From Nocardia elegans NBRC 108235 (GTDB lineage Bacteria > Actinomycetota > Actinomycetes > Mycobacteriales > Mycobacteriaceae), in the NCBI RefSeq assembly GCF_001612845.1, contig NZ_BDBF01000018.1:95599-159598 (forward strand): DNA of 64,000 nucleotides, given 5' to 3'. The position numbers and the translations under genes are program-made. Below are positions 27,771-35,369 of the stretch, piece by piece. The stretch's first letter is position 1. The number at the start of each line of letters is the position of its first letter. A model generated the notes under the pieces. That model made no database searches and had not been told where the DNA came from. It worked only from the letters and a program-made list of their open reading frames with translations.

Positions 27771-28711
27771 CGCGGTGAAACCTCCGTGGTCGCGTGACCG
27801 GTCAGGGAAAGGAAGACGTCGTCGAGATCGGGGGTGTGGACGGTGACCTCCTCGGCCTCGACCGAGGATTCGGCGAGTCGATCCAGCAGGTGGCGCAGCG
27901 ATTTCGTGCCGCCGTTGCCGGGCACGCGTAAGGTCAGCGCGCTGTCGTCGCGGGTGGCGCCGGGCAGGCTGTGCGCCGCCGCGTCCAGTTCCTCGGGTTG
28001 TGCGAACCGGAGCTGGATGTGGCTGCCGGGCACCAGGCGCTTGAGGTCGTCGGGGGTGCCTTCGGCGACGAGGCGGCCCTGGTCGAGTACCGCGATCCGG
28101 TCGGCCAGCTGATCGGCTTCCTCCAGATACTGGGTGGTGAGGAAGATCGTCACACCCTCGGATGTCAACTCTCGCACGATGTCCCACATGGTGCGCCGGC
28201 TGCGCGGATCCAGGCCGGTCGTCGGCTCGTCGAGGAAGACGATCTGCGGTTTGGTGACCAGCGTCATCGCCAGATCCAGCTTCCGGCGCATACCGCCGGA
28301 GTAGGTCGCCGCCCGCTTACCCGCGGACTCCACCAGATCGAACCGCTCCAGCAGTTCGGCAACCACCCGCTTGCCGGCATCCCCGCGCAGGCGATGCAGC
28401 CCCGCCATCAGCCGCAGGTTCTCCTCTCCCGTCAGCAGATCGTCCACCGCCGCGAACTGCCCGGTCACCCCGATCGCCGCCCGGACGGCCTTGCCCTCGG
28501 TGGCCAGGTCGTGTCCCGCGATCCGAGCCGTTCCCCCGTCGGCCTTCGCCAACGTGGTCAACACGTTCACGGTCGTCGTCTTCCCGGACCCGTTGGGGCC
28601 GAGCAGCGAGAAGATCGTCCCGGCCTCGATGGTCAGGTCGATCCCGTCGAGGATCGTCTTGTCCCCGTACGCCTTCCGCAACCCGGAGGCGGCAATTGCT
28701 GTGCTGTTCAT
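27767..28711 (-). CDS. DrrA-like ABC exporter ATPase
   Basis: 314-residue ATPase of the daunorubicin/antibiotic exporter (DrrA) type. Walker A is GPNGSGKTTT (about residues 39-48), the signature is YSGGMRRKLDLA and Walker B is IVFLDEPTTGLDPRSR. A C-terminal DrrA extension ends in TPDLDDVFLSLTG, a family hallmark. ATG at 28711 has no obvious ribosome site; the promoter geometry suggests a leaderless or near-leaderless transcript. A SARP heptamer array begins 24 bp upstream of the start. Confidence 0.92.
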   Translation of the reverse strand: MNSTAIAASGLRKAYGDKTILDGIDLTIEAGTIFSLLGPNGSGKTTTVNVLTTLAKADGGTARIAGHDLATEGKAVRAAIGVTGQFAAVDDLLTGEENLRLMAGLHRLRGDAGKRVVAELLERFDLVESAGKRAATYSGGMRRKLDLAMTLVTKPQIVFLDEPTTGLDPRSRRTMWDIVRELTSEGVTIFLTTQYLEEADQLADRIAVLDQGRLVAEGTPDDLKRLVPGSHIQLRFAQPEELDAAAHSLPGATRDDSALTLRVPGNGGTKSLRHLLDRLAESSVEAEEVTVHTPDLDDVFLSLTGHATTEVSPR

Positions 28712-28734
28712 GGGGACAACTGTGCGGTGGCCGG

Positions 28735-28775
28735 CTGATATGCCCCTGACGTCGGCCTGACACGATCGCTGATAT
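28735..28775 (-). promoter_or_regulatory. SARP-type operator array B
   Basis: Four direct heptamers on the plus strand: CTGATAT (28735), CTGACGT (28746), CTGACAC (28757), CTGATAT (28769), again at steps of 11, 11 and 12 bp. It is immediately upstream of the exporter ATPase gene on the minus strand. The array and its flanks align without gaps to array A at an offset of exactly 5040 bp over about 100 bp. Confidence 0.8.
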
Positions 28776-28797
28776 GGAGTTTGCGCTGGTCACCGCA

Positions 28798-29722
28798 TCA
28801 CATCGTGAGGACCATGCGGTAGCGGGCGCGGCCCTGCTCCATATCGGCGTAGGCCTGCGCCGCCTGTTCGAGCGGTAGTTCCTGAATGCGCGCGCGGACG
28901 CCCGATTGCACCGCGAACTCCATCGTTTCCTCGACATTGCGCGCGGTGCCGGACGGATGGCCGATGACCCGCAGGCCGGGGACGATCAGCTGCATCGGGC
29001 TGATAGGCAGGGGATCGGCCGTGACGCCGATGGTGATCAGCTCACCGCGCGGCTGCAGCCCGCCGACCGTATCGGCCATGGCGGCGGAATTGCCCGCCGT
29101 CGCGAGGACGACCGCCGCGCCCCCGAGTTCCCGCAATGCCTCGCCGACCTCGACCGCGGTCGAGTCGATGTAGTGGTGGGCGCCCAGCGCGCGGGCGTCC
29201 TCGGCCTTGCCCGCACCGCGCGCTATCGCGATCGTTTCGAAGCCCATCGCACGCGCGAATTGAACGCCCAGGTGCCCGAGTCCGCCGATGCCGAGGATCG
29301 CGACCCGGTCGCCGGGCCGTGCCCTGCTCTCACGCAGGGCGTGGAAGGTGGTGGACGCCGGCACACCCCATCGGCGCGGCCTCGCTGAACGACAGCTCGT
29401 CGGGGATGCGGGCCAGCGCGTTGGCCGGGACCGTCACCGACTCGGCGTATCCGCCGGGGTAGTGCCAACTGGGAACCCGCAGATTCACGCAATGAATGAA
29501 ATCTCCCTGCCGGCAGGGAATGCACTCGCCGCAGTGCCCGCCGAACCAGCCCACCGCGACCCGGTCGCCGAGCGCGTAGTTGTCCACGCCGTCGCCGAGT
29601 TCGGCGATGATGCCCTCCGGTCTGCGGACGTAGCAGAGCCGGAAGATGTGCTCGTCGTGCTCCACCGAGGGTTCGGCGACGGGAAGAACGGCCGGTGTGG
29701 AGGCAGGCAGGGAAACCCCCAT
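28798..29722 (-). pseudogene. Zinc-dependent alcohol dehydrogenase, broken
   Basis: Remnant of a medium-chain zinc alcohol dehydrogenase. The upstream part (29722 to about 29350) reads GDRVAVGWFGGHCGECIPCRQGDF, the structural-zinc segment, and then EAAPMGCAGV. The downstream part in another frame reads TTFHALRES...GIGGLGHLGVQFARAMG, the NAD-binding segment, to the stop at 28798. One extra C near 29355 accounts for the frame change. The N-terminal part also lacks the catalytic GVCHSD and GHE motifs, which appear deleted. A single sequencing error could explain the frameshift but not the missing motifs, so the gene is probably dead. Confidence 0.85.
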
Positions 29723-30137
29723 TTCTTAGGTTTTACTGTGAACAGAATCAGTCTCCGGAAAATTAGGCTACCCGGGTTTCGCAGTCGATTGATCGGGTAG
29801 AGAATCCCGGCGGCGAGAGATTGGAACCAGCACGCCCGGCGAGGGTTCCGTGTACCGAATTACACGCCCCAAATTTTCTCAAACCCCTCCCCAACTGCGA
29901 TTATGAGGCGACAACACGCTGCCGAGATTTCATCACGCATCGTCACCGAGAGCAAGAATTCAAATTCTGGGCATACGACCAAATTATACGAGTAGCCGAC
30001 TCGAAGGCCGCCGGATGTGATCCGAACCATTTTTACGAAACGCTGCTAACAGGACGCGAAGCCGGGTCGATAAACGCCATACAACTGAAAATCGTATCGG
30101 AAAGAAATGATGTACCGACAACGACAGGAGAAGTCCG
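29723..30137. other. AT-rich gap, possible horizontally acquired leader
   Basis: About 415 bp clearly richer in A/T than the surroundings, notably 29840-30130. An open frame runs through part of it on the plus strand but shows atypical composition and overlaps the small gene at 30138 in another frame, so I do not call it. It may be a promoter and long leader of that small gene. Confidence 0.4.
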
Positions 30138-30233
30138 ATGGACCTGTCCACCGCATTCAACCTCTTTCTCAGCGCGCTCGGCATCAACCTCGGTGCGGGC
30201 GGCCAACTCGGCGCCGGCACCGGGTCGTCCTGA
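30138..30233 (+). CDS. Candidate 31-residue small peptide
   Basis: Small gene with ATG at 30138 preceded by AGGAGA at six bases' spacing, and a stop at 30231-30233. The product begins MDLSTAFNLFLSALGINLG and ends in Gly/Ser-rich GTGSS: a short amphipathic or hydrophobic N-terminal half and a small-residue tail. A 12-bp perfect terminator hairpin starts 15 bp after the stop. Strong ribosome site, in-frame stop and terminator together support a real transcript. It has no recognised family; a membrane peptide or a processed signal peptide is possible. Confidence 0.6.
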   Translation: MDLSTAFNLFLSALGINLGAGGQLGAGTGSS

Positions 30234-30247
30234 GCGCCCTTGATCGA

Positions 30248-30289
30248 GCCGGGCCGGGCAGGGAGCCACTCGCCCCCGCCCGGCCCGGC
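30248..30289 (+). terminator. Strong GC hairpin terminator
   Basis: Perfect 12-bp inverted repeat GCCGGGCCGGGC (30248-30259) and GCCCGGCCCGGC (30278-30289) with an 18-nt loop, just after the 31-residue peptide gene and before the 3' end of the convergent WYL regulator. Confidence 0.8.
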
Positions 30290-30329
30290 CTGTGGCCGAA
30301 ACGGTACGGGTCGTCGCGTGCAGCGACCT

Positions 30330-31289
30330 CTATCCACCTGCCGCGCGGGTGAATCGGCCCGCGAGTGCCCGTAGGTGTTCTGTCAGTTCCGCCGGCGACT
30401 CGACCTCGAATTCCACATCGAGCATGCCGACCACCAGGGCCACCAGAGCGTAGGAGTCCGAACCCATTTCGAGTCGGCAGGTGTGCTCGTCGATGGGGGT
30501 GACGAGACCTTCGATGCGGCCGGCGAGCTGCTCGGCCGGGACATGGACGCGCATGACCGACCGATACGGCCACATCGCGAAGCCCATCGTGCGGCGCAGG
30601 TAGGCGACCACATCGCCGTCGGGCGACGGGCGGTGCGCGAAGCGCGGGCCGTTGGGCGTCCGCAGCGACATGCGGTCGACGCGGAAGGTACGCCAGTCGG
30701 CCCGGTCGCAGTCCCAGCCGACGAGATACCACCGATGGCTCCAATGCGCGATGCGGTGCGGCTCGACGCGGCGCCGGGAGTCGCCGCCGGTGTGGCTGCG
30801 ATAGTCGAAGCGCAGCGTCTCGGCGGCGCGGATGGCGGCGGATATGGCGGTGAGCTGATCGGCGTCGACAGCGGGACCGGGATCGTAGCGGGGCGGCATG
30901 GCGACCACCGCGCCACGCAGGGTGTCGACGCGGTGGCGCAACCGGGCCGGAAGTACCTGCTCCATCTTGGTGAGCGCGCGCAGCGAGGTCTCCTCGATGC
31001 CGGCGACAGTGCCGGTGGTGTTGGTCTGCAGTCCGATCGTGACGGCGACCGCCTCGTCGTCGTCGAGGAGCAGCGGCGGCAGTGACGCGCCCGCGCCGAG
31101 TCGGTATCCGCCGACCGGTCCCATCACGCCGTGCACCGGATATCCCAACTCGCGCAGGCGATCCACGTCGCGCCGGATGGTGCGGGTGGTGACGTCGAGT
31201 CGTTCGGCCAGCTCCGTTCCGGTCCAGTCGCGATGTGTCTGCAACAGCGACAGCAGCCGTAACAGCCGCGCCGGCGTGGTCTCGGGCAT
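30330..31289 (-). CDS. WYL-domain transcriptional regulator (HTH_11 type)
   Basis: 319-residue regulator with an N-terminal winged helix (RLLRLLSLLQTHRDWTGTEL, about residues 8-60) and a central WYL domain (HRIAHWSHRWYLVGWDCDR), ending in a WCX-like extension. WYL domains often sense ligands or nucleic-acid fragments. The start at 31289 is the ATG that begins the helix-turn-helix; an ATG at 31307 is also possible. It is divergent from an epoxide hydrolase gene, and a TAGG-N11-CCTA palindrome lies between them, so it probably regulates that enzyme. A paralogue lies at 52.5 kb. Confidence 0.88.
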   Translation of the reverse strand: MPETTPARLLRLLSLLQTHRDWTGTELAERLDVTTRTIRRDVDRLRELGYPVHGVMGPVGGYRLGAGASLPPLLLDDDEAVAVTIGLQTNTTGTVAGIEETSLRALTKMEQVLPARLRHRVDTLRGAVVAMPPRYDPGPAVDADQLTAISAAIRAAETLRFDYRSHTGGDSRRRVEPHRIAHWSHRWYLVGWDCDRADWRTFRVDRMSLRTPNGPRFAHRPSPDGDVVAYLRRTMGFAMWPYRSVMRVHVPAEQLAGRIEGLVTPIDEHTCRLEMGSDSYALVALVVGMLDVEFEVESPAELTEHLRALAGRFTRAAGG

Positions 31290-31310
31290 GCATCGATCAT
31301 CTCGCATGTG

Positions 31311-31340
31311 TAGGACCGTTTCCGTCCTATACGGGACGGA
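31311..31340. promoter_or_regulatory. Candidate WYL operator with overlapping second palindrome
   Basis: TAGGAC-N7-GTCCTA (31311-31329), equivalent to TAGG-N11-CCTA, overlapped by TCCGTCC-N6-GGACGGA (31321-31340). It lies between the divergent WYL regulator and epoxide hydrolase genes. The TAGG-N11-CCTA form recurs beside the second WYL gene at 52.46 kb. Confidence 0.7.
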
Positions 31341-31350
31341 TGCTCTTCTC

Positions 31351-32502
31351 ATGACCGATACGACGATCACCCCGTTCCACATCGATATCCCGCAGGAAGA
31401 CCTGGGCGAACTGAATTTCCGGCTCGCCCGCACCCGATGGACCGATGCCCTGCCCGGTGTCGGCTGGTCCTACGGCGTCGATCGCGACTACCTGATCGAT
31501 CTGGCCGAGTACTGGCGCACCGGCTACGACTGGCGCGAACACGAGGCGAGGTTGAACAAGGTCCCGCAGTTCGTCACCGAAATCGACGGACAGACAGTGC
31601 ATTTCATGCATGTCCGCTCCCCCGAACCCGACGCGACGCCGCTGATCGTCACGCACGGCTGGCCCAGCACGCCCGCCGACTTCCTCGACATCCTCGGCCC
31701 GCTGACCGATCCGCGCGCATACGGCGGGGATCCGTCCGACGCGTTCCACGTGGTGGCGCCGTCGGTGCCGGGATTCGGATTCTCCGGCCCCACCCACGAA
31801 ACCGGTTGGGACGTACCGCGAGTCGCACGCGCCTGGGCAACGCTGATGGAACGACTCGGCTACGAACGCTACGGCGCCCAGGGCGGCGACTACGGCAGTC
31901 TCATCGCCCCGGCCCTGGGGCGGGTCGCACCGGACCAGGTGATCGGTGTGCATGTGAACGCGCTGGCCGACGCCGCGACCGCGAGCGGCTCCGGCCGGGA
32001 ACTCGCCGACCTGTCGGAGGCGGATCGCGCGAAGGCGATCGCGAACCAGATGTGGTGGTACGGACACAACGGCTACGCGACCCAGATGGCCTTGCGGCCG
32101 CAGACCATCGCCTACGCCCTCAACGACTCACCCGTCGGCCAACTCGCCTGGAATCTCGAATGGTTCGTCGACTGGGATCCGACGGCCACCGACCAATCGC
32201 CGATCGACCGCGACATGATCCTGACCGATGTCACGACCTACTGGCTCACCGGCACCGCCGGCTCCGCGGCCCGGATCTACCGGGAGTCCGGGGCGTCGTG
32301 GGGCAGTAAACCCGAGCCCTCGGGCGTGCCCACCGGGGTCGCGAACTTCCGGGGCGATCGGGCCGTGCGCGGCCTGGCGGAGGCGGCCAACACGGTCGTG
32401 CGCTGGAAGGAATACCCCGTGGGCGGCCACTTCGCTTCTCTCCAGGCGCCGGCGGAGCTCGTCACCGATATTCGCGAATTCTTCCGTTCGGTCGCCGGCT
32501 GA
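31351..32502 (+). CDS. Epoxide hydrolase (alpha/beta hydrolase, EHN domain)
   Basis: 383-residue epoxide hydrolase that opens epoxides to diols via an alkyl-enzyme ester. It has the N-terminal EHN domain (FHIDIPQEDLGELNFRLART), the oxyanion motif HGWP, the nucleophile Asp at about residue 180 in GGDYGSL, and the catalytic His near 360 in VGGHFASL. It resembles microsomal-type/juvenile-hormone-type hydrolases found widely in actinobacteria. The ATG at 31351 lies just after the operator region; control by the divergent WYL regulator is likely. Confidence 0.9.
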   Translation: MTDTTITPFHIDIPQEDLGELNFRLARTRWTDALPGVGWSYGVDRDYLIDLAEYWRTGYDWREHEARLNKVPQFVTEIDGQTVHFMHVRSPEPDATPLIVTHGWPSTPADFLDILGPLTDPRAYGGDPSDAFHVVAPSVPGFGFSGPTHETGWDVPRVARAWATLMERLGYERYGAQGGDYGSLIAPALGRVAPDQVIGVHVNALADAATASGSGRELADLSEADRAKAIANQMWWYGHNGYATQMALRPQTIAYALNDSPVGQLAWNLEWFVDWDPTATDQSPIDRDMILTDVTTYWLTGTAGSAARIYRESGASWGSKPEPSGVPTGVANFRGDRAVRGLAEAANTVVRWKEYPVGGHFASLQAPAELVTDIREFFRSVAG

Positions 32503-32538
32503 CCCACCGGGGCCGATTGCGCGGCGGCACGTAATCGC

Positions 32539-33132
32539 TTATCCCGCAGCGGAATCGGCCCCGGGCGCGACCGCCCACGCTCCCTCGATCATCGCGAAGA
32601 TCTCGTCCACCGCGGCATCCGGATCGGCCGACTCGCGGGCCAGAGAGTAGGCGTCGATCACGAATCTCGCGATCGTCCGGCAGGCCGTCGGCGTGCGGGG
32701 CAGTTCGGGGTCCGCGGCGATGGCCGTGGCCAGCGACTCGGCGTGCCGCAGCCGCATCGATTCCTCGTACTGCCGCAGGGCCGGCGATTCGTCGATCATG
32801 CGCCAGATCGGGTCGGCGCCCGCTGCCGTGCAATGTCGCACCAGCGCGAGAATCTCGCGACGCAGCGCGGGCACGAGCGGCTCATCCGCCGCCCGCTCGG
32901 CCACCGCCCGGGTAAGACGCTGTTCGAAGTCGTCGTCGCGCTCGAATACCAACGCTTCCTTCGAGGGGAAGTAGGAAAAGAGCGTGGTCACGGCCACGTC
33001 GGCTTCCGCCGCGACATCCCGGATGCCCACCGCCTCGTACCCGCGCTCGAGGAAGAGCCGTAACGCGGTATCGGCGATCTTCTGGCGGGTCGCGGCCTTC
33101 TTCCGCTCACGACGTCCGGTCGGCGCAGTCAC
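32539..33132 (-). CDS. TetR family regulator
   Basis: 197-residue TetR-type repressor. The DNA-binding domain is at about residues 10-57 (RQKIADTALRLFLERGYEAV, then VAVTTLFSYFPSKEAL), followed by a helical ligand-binding domain ending in a low-complexity tail. The GTG at 33132 is the start. It is divergent from the quinone oxidoreductase gene at 33203, with a 19-bp perfect palindrome between them; it probably represses itself and that gene. Confidence 0.9.
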   Translation of the reverse strand: MTAPTGRRERKKAATRQKIADTALRLFLERGYEAVGIRDVAAEADVAVTTLFSYFPSKEALVFERDDDFEQRLTRAVAERAADEPLVPALRREILALVRHCTAAGADPIWRMIDESPALRQYEESMRLRHAESLATAIAADPELPRTPTACRTIARFVIDAYSLARESADPDAAVDEIFAMIEGAWAVAPGADSAAG

Positions 33133-33171
33133 CTTTGGATGCTATCAACTATGAAAAACTAACAACTACAA

Positions 33172-33190
33172 AACACTAACCGTTAGTGTT
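33172..33190. promoter_or_regulatory. Perfect 19-bp TetR-type operator
   Basis: AACACTAACCGTTAGTGTT, 9-bp arms around a single C, 13 bp before the oxidoreductase start. A related half-site AAACTAAC occurs just upstream at about 33156. Confidence 0.8.
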
Positions 33191-33202
33191 ATCGTCGGCC
33201 GT

Positions 33203-34096
33203 ATGAAGAAGGTGAGCTTCGCCGAGTTCGGCGGTCCGGAAGTCCTGCGACTCGTCGATGCCGAAGAGCCCCATGCGGGTCCCGGGCAGATCCGCATCGC
33301 CGTGCGCGCCGCAGGCGTGAACCCCGTCGACTGGCGGATCCGCGAAGGCCAGTTCCAGCAGGCCCATCCGCTCGAGTTGCCCGCCGGAGTGGGACAGGAC
33401 GCGGCCGGCGTGGTGGACGAAATCGGCGAGGGCGTAACGGGTTTCGCGATCGGCGACCATGTCTTCGGCGAAGGTTCGAGCACCTACGCCGAGTTCGCGG
33501 TGCTGACTGCCTGGGCCCACATGCCCGACGGGCTGCCGTTCGACGAAGCGGCCGGCTACCCCTCCGTGGTCGAGACGGCACTGCGCATCATCGACCAGGT
33601 GGGCGTGCGGCCCGGACAGACCCTGCTGGTCAGCGGCGCATCCGGCGGCGTCGGATCGGCCGTGCTCCAGATCGCCCGCGAGCGCGGCATCACGGTCATC
33701 GGCACGGCCGGCGCGGCCAACCAGGACTACCTCCGCAGCCTCGGCGCCGCCGCCACCACCTACGGCGAGGGCTGGGTCGAGCGCGTGCGCCGACTCGGGC
33801 GTATCGACGCGGCCCTCGATCTGGCCGGCTCGGGCGTCCTCCGCGAACTCGTCGAACTGACCGGGGACCCACGGCGGGTGATCACCATCGCCGACCTCGG
33901 CGCACCCGAATTCGGCGTCCGATTCTCCGGCGCAGCGGGAAGTATGCCGAACGCGCTCGGCGAGGCCGCCGATCTCATCGCGCGGGGAAAGCTGCATATC
34001 CCGGTGGAACAGTCGTACACGCTCGCCGATGCCGCCGCGGCACACATCGACAGCCGGGCCGGGCACACGCGCGGGCGCCGAGTCATCGCCGTATGA
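33203..34096 (+). CDS. NADP-dependent quinone oxidoreductase-like MDR protein
   Basis: 297-residue medium-chain reductase of the quinone oxidoreductase type, lacking zinc ligands. The N-terminal GroES-like domain has VNPVDWRIREG, and the cofactor domain has the NADP motif VSGASGGVGSAVLQIA at about residues 145-160. It would reduce quinones or electrophilic alkenals. ATG at 33203 lies right after the TetR-type palindrome, so induction by an electrophile through the divergent TetR protein is plausible. Confidence 0.88.
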   Translation: MKKVSFAEFGGPEVLRLVDAEEPHAGPGQIRIAVRAAGVNPVDWRIREGQFQQAHPLELPAGVGQDAAGVVDEIGEGVTGFAIGDHVFGEGSSTYAEFAVLTAWAHMPDGLPFDEAAGYPSVVETALRIIDQVGVRPGQTLLVSGASGGVGSAVLQIARERGITVIGTAGAANQDYLRSLGAAATTYGEGWVERVRRLGRIDAALDLAGSGVLRELVELTGDPRRVITIADLGAPEFGVRFSGAAGSMPNALGEAADLIARGKLHIPVEQSYTLADAAAAHIDSRAGHTRGRRVIAV

Positions 34097-34318
34097 GCGT
34101 TCGAGAGTCGCAACGGCTCGGACGATCAGCGGGCGTATCGTGACGTGTCCACGGGAATCGTTCCCCGACAACGCAATAGCTCACATCCGTACCGGTGACA
34201 GCGAGCTACGGTGCAGACAAGGGCAGCGGCGTCCTCGACCACACATCAACTGGAGCGGCCTGCCCGACGCCGTGAGGACCCGCTCGGCGACGATCGTTGC
34301 GTCACAACATCGCATCGT

Positions 34319-34340
34319 CTTGTACGATATCTTGTACAAG
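34319..34340. promoter_or_regulatory. Candidate YefM autoregulatory operator
   Basis: Inverted repeat CTTGTAC-N8-GTACAAG, holding one complete TGTACA and one near match (TGTACG), 18 bp before the antitoxin start. TGTACA cores are known operator elements of yefM-yoeB in Escherichia coli. Confidence 0.75.
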
Positions 34341-34358
34341 CTCGACGAAGGGGCCGCC

Positions 34359-34616
34359 ATGACCGCATTACCGATCTCGACCGTGCGCCAACAGCTGTTT
34401 TCGCTGGTACAGCAGGTCAACGACGACCACGACACGGTCACCGTCGTGACAAAGAGCGGTGAAAACGCGGTTCTGGTCGCGGAATCCGATTGGAATTCCA
34501 TTCAGGAGACGCTCTACGTACTCGCGACCCACGGCGGGGTTCGCTTGCTGGAGTCGGCGCGCGAAGCGCAACGAGGCGAGATCGAAGCGCGAGAGTTGCT
34601 GGACCCGGATGCCTGA
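34359..34616 (+). CDS. yefM: Antitoxin, Phd/YefM family
   Basis: 85-residue antitoxin with an N-terminal Phd/YefM DNA-binding fold (ISTVRQQLFSLVQQV, then VTVVTKSGENAVLV, SDWNSIQETLYVL) and a C-terminal acidic/helical tail that would wrap and neutralise the toxin. ATG at 34359. The operator with TGTACA cores just upstream indicates autoregulation, with the toxin as co-repressor in known systems. Overlaps the toxin gene by 8 bp. Confidence 0.92.
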   Translation: MTALPISTVRQQLFSLVQQVNDDHDTVTVVTKSGENAVLVAESDWNSIQETLYVLATHGGVRLLESAREAQRGEIEARELLDPDA

Positions 34617-34878
34617 CCGAAAGCTGGTCTTCACATCCTACGGCTGGGAAACCTACTCGTCGTGGCTCACTCGGGATCGAACGGTTTTGCGGGCGGCGAA
34701 CAAGCTGATCACCGCAGTCCTCGCCGACCCTTTCCGAGGTATCGGAAAACCCGAGCCACTCAAACACCAGCTCGCCGGAAACTGGTCGAGGCGAATAACC
34801 CGGGAACATCGCTTGATCTACTACGTGACCGAAACCGAGATCGTCATCATCGGTGTGGGCGGGCATTACGACGATTGA
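34609..34878 (+). CDS. yoeB: Toxin, YoeB-type ribosome-dependent mRNA interferase
   Basis: 89-residue RelE-fold endoribonuclease toxin. It shows the YoeB pattern: FTSYGWETYSSWL at the N-terminus, GIGKPEPLKHQLAGNWSRRI, REHRLIYYV and a C-terminal HYDD, where His and Tyr correspond to the catalytic pair of E. coli YoeB. It cleaves mRNA at the ribosomal A site. The ATG at 34609 overlaps the antitoxin stop by 8 bp, ensuring coupled translation. No residue needed for activity appears missing, so the pair looks functional. Confidence 0.92.
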   Translation: MPDRKLVFTSYGWETYSSWLTRDRTVLRAANKLITAVLADPFRGIGKPEPLKHQLAGNWSRRITREHRLIYYVTETEIVIIGVGGHYDD

Positions 34879-34941
34879 TCGCCGACCGCGACGTCGAATT
34901 CTCGCCAGCACGGTAAGGCGGCGAACACCAAGATCGTGGGC

Positions 34942-35358
34942 ATGACGGCGGATGTGATGACCACCTTGGGAGCGTTCTACGCGGCCGAAGCGGCCTATCT
35001 CACGGAGGGGGCCGCGTTCGGTGAGATGGCTCGGCATCTGGCGTCCGATGTCGTCATGTACCAGGCCTCGAGCCTGCCCTACGGGGGCGAATGGCACGGA
35101 CACGACGGCTTTCGGCAGTTCATCGCCGCAATGGGCGACAGCTGGGACGGACTATGGTTCGACGACCAGCAGTTCCTCAGCGACGGCGACCGGGTCGTCG
35201 TCTACAGCCGGGGGCGCTTGCGGGCGCGCCGCACCGGACGCGAACTCGAAACCTCACTGCTGCAATGGATCAGCTTTCGAGACGGCCTCATCACCGAGTT
35301 CCGGCCGTACTATCAGGACACCTCGGCGGTCCTGGCGGTGCTCGACGAGCAGGCGTAG
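34942..35358 (+). CDS. SnoaL-like/NTF2-fold protein
   Basis: 138-residue NTF2-like protein of the SnoaL-like group, with a conserved pattern LPYGGEWHGHDGFRQFIAAMGDSWDGLWF and DGDRVVVYSRGRLRARRTG. Members bind or isomerise small hydrophobic molecules; function here is unknown. ATG at 34942 is preferred to GTG at 34936. It converges on the ECF41 sigma factor, itself carrying a SnoaL-like C-terminus, which may be coincidence. Confidence 0.82.
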   Translation: MTADVMTTLGAFYAAEAAYLTEGAAFGEMARHLASDVVMYQASSLPYGGEWHGHDGFRQFIAAMGDSWDGLWFDDQQFLSDGDRVVVYSRGRLRARRTGRELETSLLQWISFRDGLITEFRPYYQDTSAVLAVLDEQA

Positions 35359-35369
35359 GCCGCTCGTAG

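Noticed and set aside
29821..30243. 140-codon plus-strand frame in the AT-rich gap
   Set aside because: No ribosome site, odd composition, and its end lies over the better-supported 31-codon gene in another frame.
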